DNA from: Jackrogersella multiformis
Taxonomy: Eukaryota; Ascomycota; Sordariomycetes; Xylariales; Hypoxylaceae
DNA length: 64,000 nt
Assembly: GCA_902806575.1 (NCBI GenBank)
Contig: CADCXD010000001.1
Coordinates: 992,001 to 1,056,000 of the forward strand
Reading direction: 5' to 3'
Part shown: piece by piece, positions 21,371 through 32,600 of the stretch
How positions within the stretch are numbered: position 1 is the stretch's first letter
How the letters are laid out: the number at the start of each line of letters is the position of its first letter
Notes under the pieces: model-generated
What the model saw: the letters and a program-made list of their open reading frames with translations, nothing else
What the model was told of the DNA's origin: nothing
The model's database searches: none
Made by a program: the position numbers and the translations under genes

Positions 21371-23077
21371 ATGAAGAAAATCAGATTCCTCGGGGACGGC
21401 GGCGAAGGCAGCGGGTTGAAACGCAAGCAAGTACAGAGAGCTTGTGATTCATGCAGGAAAGGAAAACGCAGATGCCGCCATGACCCTAGCAAGGAGGCCG
21501 CATCGCAAAAGGAGGGAGACGCGAGCCAAGGAGCGACGGTCACGGCGGATATGCATGATAGCGGCGACTATGTTCACTCATTGAATCAGCCATTGCAAGA
21601 ATCGGTAGATGCTCATGAGAGAGACGAGCAGAGCCAGCGATCTTTACCGTCTATATCAGCTCCAGGGCCCACAGTCCCTTTCGCCGGCCCTTCTTCAGCG
21701 CACTCTCTTCTCTCTACTTGCATAGCCCCTAATACGATACTTTCCGGTATAGACTTGGATTCAGCGTACAGGTTACCCCACTCCCGCGTTCTTCGTCCAT
21801 CCTTTCAGGATATGAAAGCGCCTCCCTCCGAGCGGCGGCCGGGCGTAAGCCCAGGTTATCTCCCTATGGTGGTGAGAGCAGTGTTGCCATATCTTGAAAT
21901 CGAATGTCTCCAGGTCCTCCCTCCACAACTGGATCTCGAAGCCCTTATTCGGATTTTTAAACAAGAAGTCCACCCAATTCTACCTATCGTAGACTTCGGC
22001 ACAAGAGCACTTACAGAGCCCGCAAACAGCGGAAATCCGGCAACCATCATCTTGAGGCAGGCTATCTGTCTAGCCGCCTGTAAAAACATCTCAGCTAGGC
22101 AGCATCTCAATCTTCCAGAAGGCGAAGATGGAGACACCCGTGCCCATACACCCCGGACTTTTGCTGATAGAATTTTCGGCGTCCTCAAGATCGCCCAAGA
22201 CATTGGTCTCGTCGGCGACAGACTAGAGCTTATCCAGGTCCTCGCACTGATGACCTTCCACTCCTATGGTCCCGACGGCGACGATGAAGTGGCCCGGCTA
22301 TGTGGCCAAGCAGTACACTACGCCTACTCTGCTGGCTTGCACTACCCTTCGAGATCGAAAGGTCCCATATCAGAAGTACGGCGAATAGAAATGCTTTGCT
22401 CGCTCTTTGCCCTCGACAAGATCATTGCTATGACCGCCGGTCGACCAACCATAGTTCAAAGTAGCGAAATATGCTCCTCGGTACAGGACGACGATGTAAT
22501 GAAGGCCCTATCGCCGGGTCTCAGATTGCTCTTCCGCTTGTGCCAGATGCTCGACCGCGTTCTGGACCTTTATCGGGCACGGCCGGCCACTGAAATGGCA
22601 AAGGAAAACTGCATCTGGGAAGCATCATGGCCGGAATTCGAAGACTTAGCCAGGGAATGCGAGGCTCAGACTTTGCAACCTTCTCTGCAAGCTTGTCTGG
22701 AGCTTCTCTATCATGTCATAGGCGTCATATCCTACCGTCCGCCTCAGACTTCATCCATCGAACATCGCTCCGAAAGCATACCACGCCAAATGATTCAAAG
22801 CTCAAGAGTTAGACATAAGTACTGCGCCCAGAAAATCTCTTTTCTTCTTAGCCTTGGAACATCGAAGTTCCCTTTTATCCCGTATGCGGCATCTCTTTCC
22901 TTGACGGTAGCTCTACGCAACATGCAGCAAGCCGCGCTAGAGAGTACGAGGACGATGGCTAAGGATGACGTTGAAAGGAGTATTAGACTTCTCGAAGCCT
23001 TGGCAGACACATATTGGCATGCGGAATCGGCGGGTGTGGTTGGTCGTCAGATATTTCAAGCCTCTCGAAGTGAATAA
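21371..23077 (+). CDS. Fungal Zn-cluster transcription factor with a partial DNA-binding motif
   Basis: A nuclear transcription regulator of 568 residues in one exon. The N-terminus has a basic region and RACDSCRKGKRRCRH (Cys25, Cys28, Cys35), the first half of a Zn2Cys6 binuclear cluster. The second set of three cysteines expected within the next 20 residues is absent, and the following sequence is Ser/Gln/Glu-rich. I recall that some Ctf1-like fungal regulators have such a shortened motif with QRACDxCR and CxH, so it may be a natural subclass rather than damage. The fungal-specific regulatory domain follows (about 185-420), with FKQEVHPILPIVDF, ALMTFHSYGPDG, CGQAVHYAYSAGLH and CSLFALDKIIAMTAGRP. 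The C-terminus is helical. An unrecognised intron restoring the cluster seems unlikely because the frame is open throughout. It probably controls the divergent epimerase gene. Confidence 0.85.
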   Translation: MKKIRFLGDGGEGSGLKRKQVQRACDSCRKGKRRCRHDPSKEAASQKEGDASQGATVTADMHDSGDYVHSLNQPLQESVDAHERDEQSQRSLPSISAPGPTVPFAGPSSAHSLLSTCIAPNTILSGIDLDSAYRLPHSRVLRPSFQDMKAPPSERRPGVSPGYLPMVVRAVLPYLEIECLQVLPPQLDLEALIRIFKQEVHPILPIVDFGTRALTEPANSGNPATIILRQAICLAACKNISARQHLNLPEGEDGDTRAHTPRTFADRIFGVLKIAQDIGLVGDRLELIQVLALMTFHSYGPDGDDEVARLCGQAVHYAYSAGLHYPSRSKGPISEVRRIEMLCSLFALDKIIAMTAGRPTIVQSSEICSSVQDDDVMKALSPGLRLLFRLCQMLDRVLDLYRARPATEMAKENCIWEASWPEFEDLARECEAQTLQPSLQACLELLYHVIGVISYRPPQTSSIEHRSESIPRQMIQSSRVRHKYCAQKISFLLSLGTSKFPFIPYAASLSLTVALRNMQQAALESTRTMAKDDVERSIRLLEALADTYWHAESAGVVGRQIFQASRSE

Positions 23078-23627
23078 GACTATCTATTATACATTTCAAT
23101 AATGCCAATTTGGAAACCGTCTTCCTTGGTCAGTGGTGTTCGAAGACAATACCGGGGTTCGGCCATACATACAACTACATATTTTAGGACCTATAATATG
23201 CAGGAATGTCCGTGATTGGCCAAAATAAATAGGTAGGTTAAGCGACGGGCTGAGGGTCAGACGATATAGGGTATCAGCCTTCAAGTAGCCCTAATTTGAA
23301 GACTTTGCTATATAACGTTGACCTAACATCGCAAGTTCTATTGTTTGATAGCAGCTCTTAATAATATTCAGTAGAAATATGGTATTACGGTAGTAGTCCG
23401 ATTATTATATTCACGGACTTTCGATTTTCAGCGCGATCCTATCCCGGTGCCTTACAATGCATGCACATCGGGTGTGTGTGGGGACCGTCGGCCATGTCAT
23501 CCTGCAGATGTCGTAGTGTAAAATCTGCTGTTCTTGAGTAATAGTATATCATTATATCATTGTACATCTACAAAGTCACTTAGTCTAGTCAGGAGCATTT
23601 CACCCCTTGAAATAAAATTATAACCTC
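23078..23627. other. Spacer between regulator and HET gene
   Basis: No gene is seen. It contains a CGGACTTTCG word (about 23414) resembling the CGGACTTT repeats of the upstream regulator promoter. The rest is AT-rich. Confidence 0.5.
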
Positions 23628-24884
23628 ATGAGACTCATAAACACCGAAACACTTTCCATTGAGTATTTCGATGACTCGCAAGGGCTCAAATTCCCATATG
23701 CGATCCTCTCTCATGTGTGGGGACCTGAGGAGGTCCTCTTCCACGAGGTACAGGAGCATCAGGCCGCCATACAGAGCAAGGCTGGCTGGGCAAAGACGAC
23801 TAAGTTTTGCTCCATAGCACAGGCATACGGATTTGCCTATGCGTGGATTGACACATGCTGTATTGATAAGCGCCATAGTGCCGAGCTGTCTGAAGCGATC
23901 AATTCCATGTACAACTATTATTATAACGCCGCTGTCTGCTTCATATACCTCGAAGATGTGCAACCATATGCCGATAATGGAGGCAGCACATCGATGACAC
24001 TACCAATGACACGAGACCAGGCCATCGCTGCAGTTTGCACCTCACGTTGGCTCACAAGAGGTTGGACGTTGCAAGAATTCCTCACACCAAGCAGGCGGTG
24101 CTTTTTCGCAGGCGATTGGTCCGAAATCGAGGGCGGAGTTGATCTTCTTGAAGCTCTTGCCGAGTCCACAGGAATTAGCAGAAGACTGCTCGAGGATAGG
24201 GACCTGCTGGGCAGTTTCTGCGTAGCAGAGCGCATGAAGTGGGCTTCCAAACGGCAGACGACACGAGCGGAGGATGTTGCGTACAGCCTAATGGGTCTCT
24301 TTAAAGTTAACATGCCAGTCATATACGGCGAAGGAGCCGGGAGCGCATTCAACAGACTGCAGCGCGAGATCATGCAATCATCTTTCGACATGACTATCTT
24401 TGCGTGGCGTGGGGACTATGAAAGTAGCGGTCTTCTACCCCGATCTCCTGCTGATTTTGCGGATATCCCTCTCTTGGGACTCTGGGCCCCGTGGAATCTT
24501 GCTGCGTTCTCGATCACTAACGTCGGGCTTTCAATCCGGCTGAACATGGTCAATGAGCAGGAGTTTGCTGATCAGAAATTCAAGAGGTCATCTGATGACG
24601 CAACATTCATCGCGGCCTTGCAATGCGATGTCCAAACGCCAACAGGACAGTGGCAGGTTCCCATGATCTACCTAGAGCCAATGATAGGCGCGAGCTTTTT
24701 TGTCAATGGCAAGAACTGTAAAGCGTATCGTAGGATCCGATGTGCGGAGTGGGTGACGTTGCCTCCGGAGAAAATTGTCAGCTGTCCCTTCAAGGAGGTT
24801 CTCGTTCTACAAGACGAGCAATATGAGCTGGCCCGGCAGGCAATGAACCAACATAATACACGGAGAGCAATGAGAGGAGCATAA
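23628..24884 (+). CDS. HET-domain protein (heterokaryon-incompatibility type)
   Basis: A protein with the HET domain that triggers fungal cell death when incompatible nuclei or certain ligands are sensed; related to the HET-E/HET-D N-terminal region. It is a single exon of 418 residues. Core HET motifs run in order: FPYAILSHVWG (about 22-32), FAYAWIDTCCIDK (about 69-81), SEAINSMYNYY, CFIYLEDV, then SRWLTRGWTLQEFLTP (about 138-153). A second conserved block is RAEDVAYSLMGLF and MPVIYGEG (about 220-240), typical of the region following HET in HET-E-like proteins. There is no NACHT, WD40 or ankyrin region, so this is a stand-alone effector-type protein. No TM or signal is seen. No obvious adjacent partner gene such as a NOD-like sensor is present within several kilobases. 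Confidence 0.93.
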   Translation: MRLINTETLSIEYFDDSQGLKFPYAILSHVWGPEEVLFHEVQEHQAAIQSKAGWAKTTKFCSIAQAYGFAYAWIDTCCIDKRHSAELSEAINSMYNYYYNAAVCFIYLEDVQPYADNGGSTSMTLPMTRDQAIAAVCTSRWLTRGWTLQEFLTPSRRCFFAGDWSEIEGGVDLLEALAESTGISRRLLEDRDLLGSFCVAERMKWASKRQTTRAEDVAYSLMGLFKVNMPVIYGEGAGSAFNRLQREIMQSSFDMTIFAWRGDYESSGLLPRSPADFADIPLLGLWAPWNLAAFSITNVGLSIRLNMVNEQEFADQKFKRSSDDATFIAALQCDVQTPTGQWQVPMIYLEPMIGASFFVNGKNCKAYRRIRCAEWVTLPPEKIVSCPFKEVLVLQDEQYELARQAMNQHNTRRAMRGA

Positions 24885-27082
24885 GGATGAGTCTTATGAG
24901 TAGACATATATCAGAGAAAAGGAGCGAGGATATACCTAGAAACGATTGAGTTTGAAATATACTGCAATTGCAGGACCATGTCGTTAGACCAGTGCTATGT
25001 ATTTAGGTTTGAATTAGACTCGCATAACGTGGCTGTACATACTAAGGTTTCGTAAAACGCGATCGCGAACTATATTGCACCTTTCTTAAAGATGGTTAGG
25101 GAGCTTGCTTACTAACAACCCTTGGAATGCTATCAGGGCCGACTTACCCGATTAAGAAAGCTGAGCTTCCATTTTGGACTAAGTTACGGTGCTAAATTGC
25201 TGGCGCGTGAATCAATAACAATACTAGCACTGGCTAGGTAGTAACGATCGAAGTTCAAACCTCTAGAACACGAGACTGATACCTTGGCATTCTTTTGTGA
25301 ATCGGGAATCGGCACCTTGTCAATAATCTTACCTACAATTACATAGTACAAGTAGGTATGTACTATTAAAAAGCGACATTAGATTTCATATGTACTATAT
25401 AAATAGACCGACGCTAGCATCATTACTCGCATACATATATTGATAAAAGTTTTTGAAGAGTTACGAGTTACGAGTTAGTACATAATTCCAAAGAATATAT
25501 ATACATTCATTAATTTTACCTACCTAGGTAAGTCAAGGGCATATAATTCCATAACTACGGGTACCTAGGTAGTTACAAATAATGTACCTGCTTTTCATGC
25601 ACGTAATTCCTACCTCCCCAGCTCCCTAGGTACCTAACTTACAATCTTACACACTGCACTAGGTATATGCCCGTATGGCAGTAGGAATGTTTGATCTCCA
25701 GGGCTCTTATTTCCTATATTCCAAACTTCCAATATAATCCAAAAAAGTTGTCTATCGTAAATTGATGCCTTGGCTTGTCCGGCCTATGTACATCCTTCAT
25801 GTGGATAGTTCGTGTTAGGTGACTCGCATTAAATATAAAGGCAATGCACCTCTCGGATATACGGATCAGGAATGACGCAACGTGTGCTACACGGCCTGGA
25901 GAGAGTTGGGCGGGAACCTGCAGCTAAGCACATTCATGCCGCGCGAGGAAGGTATATCTATTACAGTATGTATGAAAAAGACATACGAAGGAAACTATAT
26001 TATTAAGTTACCCAGGGTACCTACACTAGCTACAAATAGCTTAGAAGGTATGTATCTGGAGTAGGAGCTGACAATGATTATCGGTGTGCCTAGCTGAAGA
26101 TGGCTAAGCAGGAGCCACTCTCTTGATTGCGCCGATTCGCCGATTCTTTTTTTCTTCTTACTATGTACATAGCAGCATAGTAGTGACATTTTCTTCCTTG
26201 GACAACACTAAATCTGGCACGATCCAAGCGACATTTCAAGCCATTCAGGCCGTTCCCCATCCTGCCCGTCCTATCCGTCCAGCCCGTTAGTCTTGGCTGA
26301 GCAATTCAAGGTTATTCAAGGTTTACTTTTTCCCACGTTTATTATTGTCCAGGCTCATTGGCATAGGCTACAGGGCCATTTTATTTTATTTTACCTCATT
26401 CGATAGGTCACACTCCTAGAGGTTCGACTCATTCACCACTGGCACCACCTGGGCACACACACTCTCTTTCTTTCTCCCTGCTTGCCAATCTGCCTCCGAT
26501 TCATTCTCCATTCATTCCTCTCCCTCTTCTCCATTTTTCTCCCCACGACACTCTTTGTCTTGCCTTGCCTAGTTATCGCAAACTATCACATACGCTCGTT
26601 AGATCCAATCGAGAGGGGGGAGAACGCGGTCATGTCGCAGAATTGAACCTCATTCTATTCTTATTCGCATTCCATAGCCCGTAAACGAACACGACAGGAC
26701 GCGAGAACCCTTCGCCCTTCCCGATATCCCGAATTCCCCATTCGAGTTCTAGGTAGTTCATTTGGTGGACCTCTTGGTGTCTTTGTATATTCTCGACGAC
26801 GACGACAACAATAACCTTCCCTATCACGATAATTTCTAAATCCACTGGTGTCAGATCGACTCTAAACATTGTTGCAATTAGCCCTGTTGATAACTCGGGT
26901 TATTGATCAACTTGCAATTTTTTGGTGACTCGACCCGGGACGTCGAACGAACATTGTACATTTATCTCATTGTTCCGCTGCCGTGATACTATCGAATACC
27001 GAATACATATAATCGTTTACGTCAAACGCAGTTGATTACCTCGCATCCGATATATCGTGTCATCTGACATACTCGCCTCGCC
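24885..27082. other. Long spacer and 5' leader of membrane protein gene
   Basis: No coding region is supported. CCTAGG-type motifs occur at about 25520-25535, 25560-25572 and 25625-25632. From about 26200 the sequence becomes pyrimidine-rich (TTTCTTTCTCCC-like tracts), as expected for a promoter and leader of the gene starting at 27083. Confidence 0.55.
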
Positions 27083-27902
27083 ATGGGTATGTCTGCTGGT
27101 CCTGCCGGCGAGTCCAATTAGACTAGTCGATCTATTTTATTGTATCATATACCAAGTTACTGCTAGCTAACATCATTGCCCAGCTCAACCTGTGACAACC
27201 GTAGTACCCTTTGCGTCGCTGCCTTCGTGCGCGGTACAATGTGGTCCCCTCTACGATGCTAACGGTGCCTGCGTGCCGCCTGCTGCTGCACCTGCCGACG
27301 GAACCACCTACGACTCTTGCTTTTGTAAACATAATGCGCTTCAACCATTTAGCACCGGCACGTCAGGAGTGTGCGATGCTGCATGCACAGGCGCTCCTGG
27401 TGGGTTGTCCAGTATACAAAGCTGGTTCACAAGCTTCTGCGCCGAAGCTGCTACTGCTACCACCTCGTCCACCTCAACAACAGGTACCAGCAGCAGTGGT
27501 TCAAGTTCTGGCAGTAATTCGGGTGGTGGTGGAGATTGGTATGCTCTCTCCATGTGGCAGGCTGAATTGTCTTGAAAACTAACTCGTCGGCTCTGCAGGC
27601 TCTCGACCCATTGGAAATGGGTCATTATGATCGTGGTGATTGTTGTCGGCATCGCAGGTATCTGGGTCGGCGCTTGCATATGGCGTCGCAAGTATCTTAA
27701 GAAGAAGGATCGAATGTACGAGCTCGGCAAGGGCCTCCCAAGTAGCGTCGCCGTCAACACCCAAGGCAACCTAGTCGGCCCCGGTGCGAGGGATAGTGAT
27801 TACTCGAACCCGGGCGCATTTATGTCGGGTTCTGGAGGCACTGGCTATAACGAAAAGCCCAAAAAGGAGCGCAAGAAGTGGAACGTCACCCAACGAACGT
27901 AA
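27083..27902 (+). CDS. One-pass membrane protein with eight-cysteine (CFEM-like) ectodomain
   Basis: A predicted surface membrane protein of unknown function, 220 residues. Exon 1 is only ATGG (27083-27086), followed by a 97-bp intron, exon 2 (27184-27538), a 60-bp intron and exon 3 (27599-27902). The N-terminal region has eight cysteines (17, 21, 31, 47, 49, 65, 69, 87) in a C-x3-C ... C ... C-x-C ... C-x3-C ... C order that resembles the fungal CFEM module, although the canonical Asp-containing spacing is imperfect. A Ser/Thr/Gly-rich linker (about 92-118), likely O-glycosylated, leads to one hydrophobic helix (about 126-149) and a basic cytosolic tail starting RRKYLKKK. No cleavable signal peptide is evident, so the single helix may act as a type III signal anchor. 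The four-base first exon is supported by the GTATGT donor and in-frame continuation. Confidence 0.8.
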
Positions 27903-29661
27903 CCGAATGAACGAACGAACGAACGAACGTAAATAGCACGAAACCAGTAAATCGCAGCTTTATCTCATTCACGGCACTCCTTTTGCGTACCAATAACATA
28001 TTGTCGCCACCCAAACTCGCCATCCTCGCGGTTTACTACACCTACCATCGTAGGAATATTCCTTAGCATATCATCATCAGTTCGAGTTCTACATAAAGGG
28101 CGTTAGGGTTGGAAAGGTGTTCATTCTTCGATATCAAATACCGACGCGGGTTCTTATCGTCTGTTTCTTGATTAGTTAGGTAGGCGTGGGGGATTGATCT
28201 GGATAGACCATGGATCAGGACCAGGCAGCATGGGACGGTTTGATATCAGTTTAAAGGTCCCTATTATTAGTAGTGGAAGATATCTTGAAAAGAGGAAGGC
28301 TTAGGATGCCTCGATGTAGTTGATGTCTCGCCCGAACGACGGACAAGTACTATTTGAGGTAAAAGACCTACTGTCTTGTCTTTTGGGTTATACATCAAAA
28401 CTTGCGAGTCAATACTAATACCGTGCAAAGCTTCTTGGTGCATGCTCTTTCCCCTTAAACCTCGAATCAACATTGCCTCACATCTATACTGCAGCCTATA
28501 GCTGAGCTATCTTCACATTTTGTTTCACAGCTGAATACTTTACTTAGAGTAGCATAGAACATGCTATGGGACAGCACCATAAGGGGTGAGTAGCCATTAT
28601 ATATATATATATAAATAGAGGCCACTGGATATCCATTTAGACGTAACCTTCGAGGGGGCGATAACATCATTTCCCCTTCCATCTTTCCTTCTCCCCTGGA
28701 CCGACCGAACTGACACGGTCTAAAAAAATAGGAGATTAAAAAGGGGCACCTCTTAAAGCTGAAGCATGTGCTCGTGTACATCTCACATAAGCAACCTAGC
28801 GCCATCCCACAAGCCCCCGATTCCTAATCCTAGCCCCCATTTTTCTAATAATCCTTCGTCTCGTCGATGGGGGCACGAAAAAAAGGGGGTGAGAGGGGAA
28901 AAAAGGAAAAGAAAAGGGGGGAAAGGAGAAATATGTATTGTAGGTACCTAGGTAGCTACCTAGGCTGATTCACATCCTCGCTCGCCTGGTCCTGTAGGTA
29001 GTGCTACCATGCGGTTCCTGGTTTGAAGGTCCTCGTGCGACGACACGTTCCGGAGCTGGGATGTGTGTGTGAAGAAGCGGGTCCATAGACACGGGTCGTG
29101 TAACCTTCTATCATCTACTTATTTACTTACCCCTACCTAGGTAGGCAGGGTAGGTATAACTTCATGTGTCATACCTACGTATAGCCGTTTACGTCGACAT
29201 GACAGGATCAATGCCTATCAACCTTAGGGAACAGTCTTAGCTTCAACTACAGATTCTTCATAGATGACCTTATGTTCCAGTTCCCCATTCACGTACTCGC
29301 CCCTTTTTTAACCGATAGTCAAACAGACATAAAAAAAGACAACCACCTCGTTGATGACAGTAAATAGGATATTCTCAGTCATACTTCGTATTCATCGTAC
29401 TCATGCATGTATCTATGTACGTACGTATTCCTCAGCTTAAGCATCATAAGCGGAAAGAGCGAAAAAAGAAAGAACACATTTATCCCTCGACGTGTATGCG
29501 AGCCCCTTAACCTGCCGTATGCTCACGCCATGCGAAACTTGATTTCGTGACGTCGTAGAATGAAAAAAAAACAGCCTTTTGAGCAATCCTCCTGCGCCTT
29601 CGTTGCCTCCGCGAACGCTCCGCCTCCTCAAACCCGACCGGACCAATTAACCGTGATGTAA
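27903..29661. other. Spacer between convergent genes
   Basis: Contains a GAAC microsatellite immediately after the stop (about 27908-27929), a TA run (about 28598-28612), purine-rich runs (about 28875-28930) and CCTAGG-type palindromes (28941-28964, 29136-29146). No gene is supported. Confidence 0.55.
28941..28964. repeat. TAGGTACCTAGGTAGCTACC palindromic repeat
   Basis: A nested palindrome combining GGTACC and CCTAGG cores, the same family as elsewhere in the window. Confidence 0.8.
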
Positions 29662-32600
29662 TTACTCTGCAGTGGACTCGGCAGCGTCCATGTACAAGTC
29701 GATAAGGCACCCGGAGCTCCAAGCCTGCGTGGGGCTCGAGTCGCCGCAGAGCTGACCGTCCTTCTGCGTGAGCTCGGTGAGGCCCGCCCACAGGCTTTGC
29801 CCGATCATGTCTTTGCAGCCGCTGAGCCGCCTCGTGACCTGCTGGAACGCCTCGACGCGTCCCTGACTGGTGTCGCGCCGCGCGAGGTCGAACTTGAGGA
29901 GGGCGCGCAGGAAAAAGCCTGTGGGCCAGAGCCATTCAGGACCCTGGTGGTAATTTCTACCCTTGGACGTCGCGAAGTCGGTAGAGTCCTCGCTGTTTAT
30001 ATAGAATGGGCGGTAGTTGAGGTCTGAGGGGTCTAGCGTAGCCATCCCGGTCGGGCCGCGCAGGACCTTGTCCGCAAGGACGAGCGCGCCCATCGCGTGT
30101 TCCGGGTCAAAAAGGTCGGGGGCGGCCGTCATAGCGATTGCGAAGTTGGGCCGGAACTGGTAGTCTTCGTATTCTTTTCCGGAAAGGTAGAGGTCCTTGT
30201 AGATACCACGTCGGTTGACAACATCCGGGTTGATGGCATATTGAGCATCATCTGATTGATTGAGGGGCACGTAATAACAACGTTCAAAGTTGGACTTGAG
30301 TAGATCTGCCCACGCTGCGAAGGTGATCTCAGAGCCATCAGACTTTGTCACGCCCTTGTATGGATACTTGCCGTCGGAATTGAGCTTATCCAACCATTTC
30401 AGGGTACTGTAGAGCAGGCCGGTGATCTCGATGGCTGCACCATCGCGAGGAGTTCCCGGGATGCCCTTGGAGCCCGCGCGCTCGCTCTCGCCCATCTTGT
30501 CCATCCATGTACCACAGTTGAATTGGTTGCCGCCAAAGATAATACCATTTGACCAGTCAACGTTAACCTCGATGTTAAAGCCCTCGTCGCGCATCTGAGA
30601 GTCAATACTCGGCCCTGCGTTGGCTTCGCGGAACTTCAATCCAGATGCGTGACGTTGCAACGCTTCTTGGATGATATCTTGGATGAGACTTTCCTTCGAA
30701 TACGCTCTCGGGTCTTCGGAACTGAACCAGGCATCGTCGTATGGTAAGAAGCGTCGTTTGACCTTTTTCGCCAGGAGGCCTAGCCCGTTTGGTGCATATT
30801 GAGTGTAATCTTGGATGCATTGCAAAAAGAACCAGACAGAATCCCGACTATTGTACCGCGGAAGGTTTCCGCTGCTAAGAAGGTTAGGGATCATGCCGTG
30901 CTTGAGAACACTAGCAAATGCAAAGATGTGTTCGGCGGCCTCGTCGAACCGGCCAGTCCCGAGGTAGAGACCTCGGAGGGATATGAAGACGTCGCGACCC
31001 CAGCATCTTGACCATTCTACAGCGAAATGTGGCAAACCGGCTGCCAGGGAGGGAACGAGTTTCTTCGGCCAGAGCGACGCAGACTTGATCAAACCCGTCA
31101 TTTGCACACTGACCATAGCCAAGCTTTGAAGGAACCACTGGCCGCTTCGCACCTTGTCATTCATAAGCTCCAGACCTCGTTCCCAGGCGGCCTTGTAGGC
31201 AGTCCGCACGACAAGTGCAAAGTAACGCGGCAGAAGGAAATTGGGAATGCTGCGGATCGAATCGAATCGCTCCTTTAGCCAAGCTGCGGGCCTAGCAAGA
31301 CCAGCAAACTCTGGCTGCTGACTTATCCTTTCGAGACGCCCAACAGTATAGTCCAGAGCCCATTGGCCGTCGCGAAGATTTTGACAAAGGGGGTGGGCCA
31401 AATTATTATCCTTGATGATGTCCTTCAAGAGACTCCACCAACCCTGGAGCCCCGCATACACGATCTTCCCGTGGCCTGGAATGTCGTAGGTGCCATCTTT
31501 GCCATCACTACCGCCAAGCTCTTCGGCTTCGCACCGATATAGTAAAAAGTTGAGGTCGACCAGGTCGAGCTCAGCCATCACCTCCTTGGCCCCGGACGTG
31601 ACGTAGGTATCCAAGCCTATCGAGTGTTCCGCAGCGGGAATCCAAGTTTCGAACAAGGCAATGCTTCCAGGAGGGAATTTGTCACGCACCGTGATAACCG
31701 TTTCATCTGCTTTGACTTCTAAACGAATGCCGGGTACGTTGACCACACGACTTGGGAGGCCTCGTAGATACTTCTTGTCACTGTCAACTTCCTTTTTAGT
31801 CTGTTCGCTCGCGTCGACTTCTAACATCCAGCTACCTAGATGCCGTGCCTTCGTGCCGCCAATATGCACGGCATTGAATGCACCATTGCCATTTCCATAA
31901 CCCGGGTAGGCAGTATGGGCGACGAGGAAATATCCCTTCCTCGACTCAGGGTGCACTCTGTGAACCGTGATATACTGGTCCTCATGATGAATATGTGTTT
32001 CGTCGTATCCGTCCTTCCCCATCAATGTATGGATCTGATTAAGCAGTTTCTTGATGCCGCCAATGCCGCCGTTGCCACCTCCAATCTTGACTTTCTCGAC
32101 GAGTGATGACTCGGACGTATATAGTCTAGTTTCGTTCACCAGGTCGACAAGCTTCGGATATATTTCGTCGTATCCCATAACACTGCCCGTTGCACTGGCA
32201 CACATGCACACCAAGGCAGCATTCGGTAAGGTATCTCGGGCATCTCTCTTCTGCGCAGGCACTTCGTTGTCATGCGTGCAATCCATGAACAAGGCCTGGA
32301 CTGGGACAGGCTTGATTCTGCGGATAACCTCTCGAGTAGAATCACCATTAACTCTAGGGCTTGTTGGTGCACTTTCGAAGGGCCGCTTCGAGATTTCATC
32401 AACTTCAAAGCTGCCAATGGGACGTCCGCCATGACGATGCACCAATCTGCTGAGCTCAGCCGTACTCCAAGCCTGCATAGCTTCCCTGATCAACGAACTC
32501 AGGCCAAGTCTCTTGACAAAGAGATAGTCCATCTCCTCCGAGCCCGTGAAAAGTTCTGCGACGACGTACAGGTTGGGCCGAACGCGGCGAGCCTCGTCGA

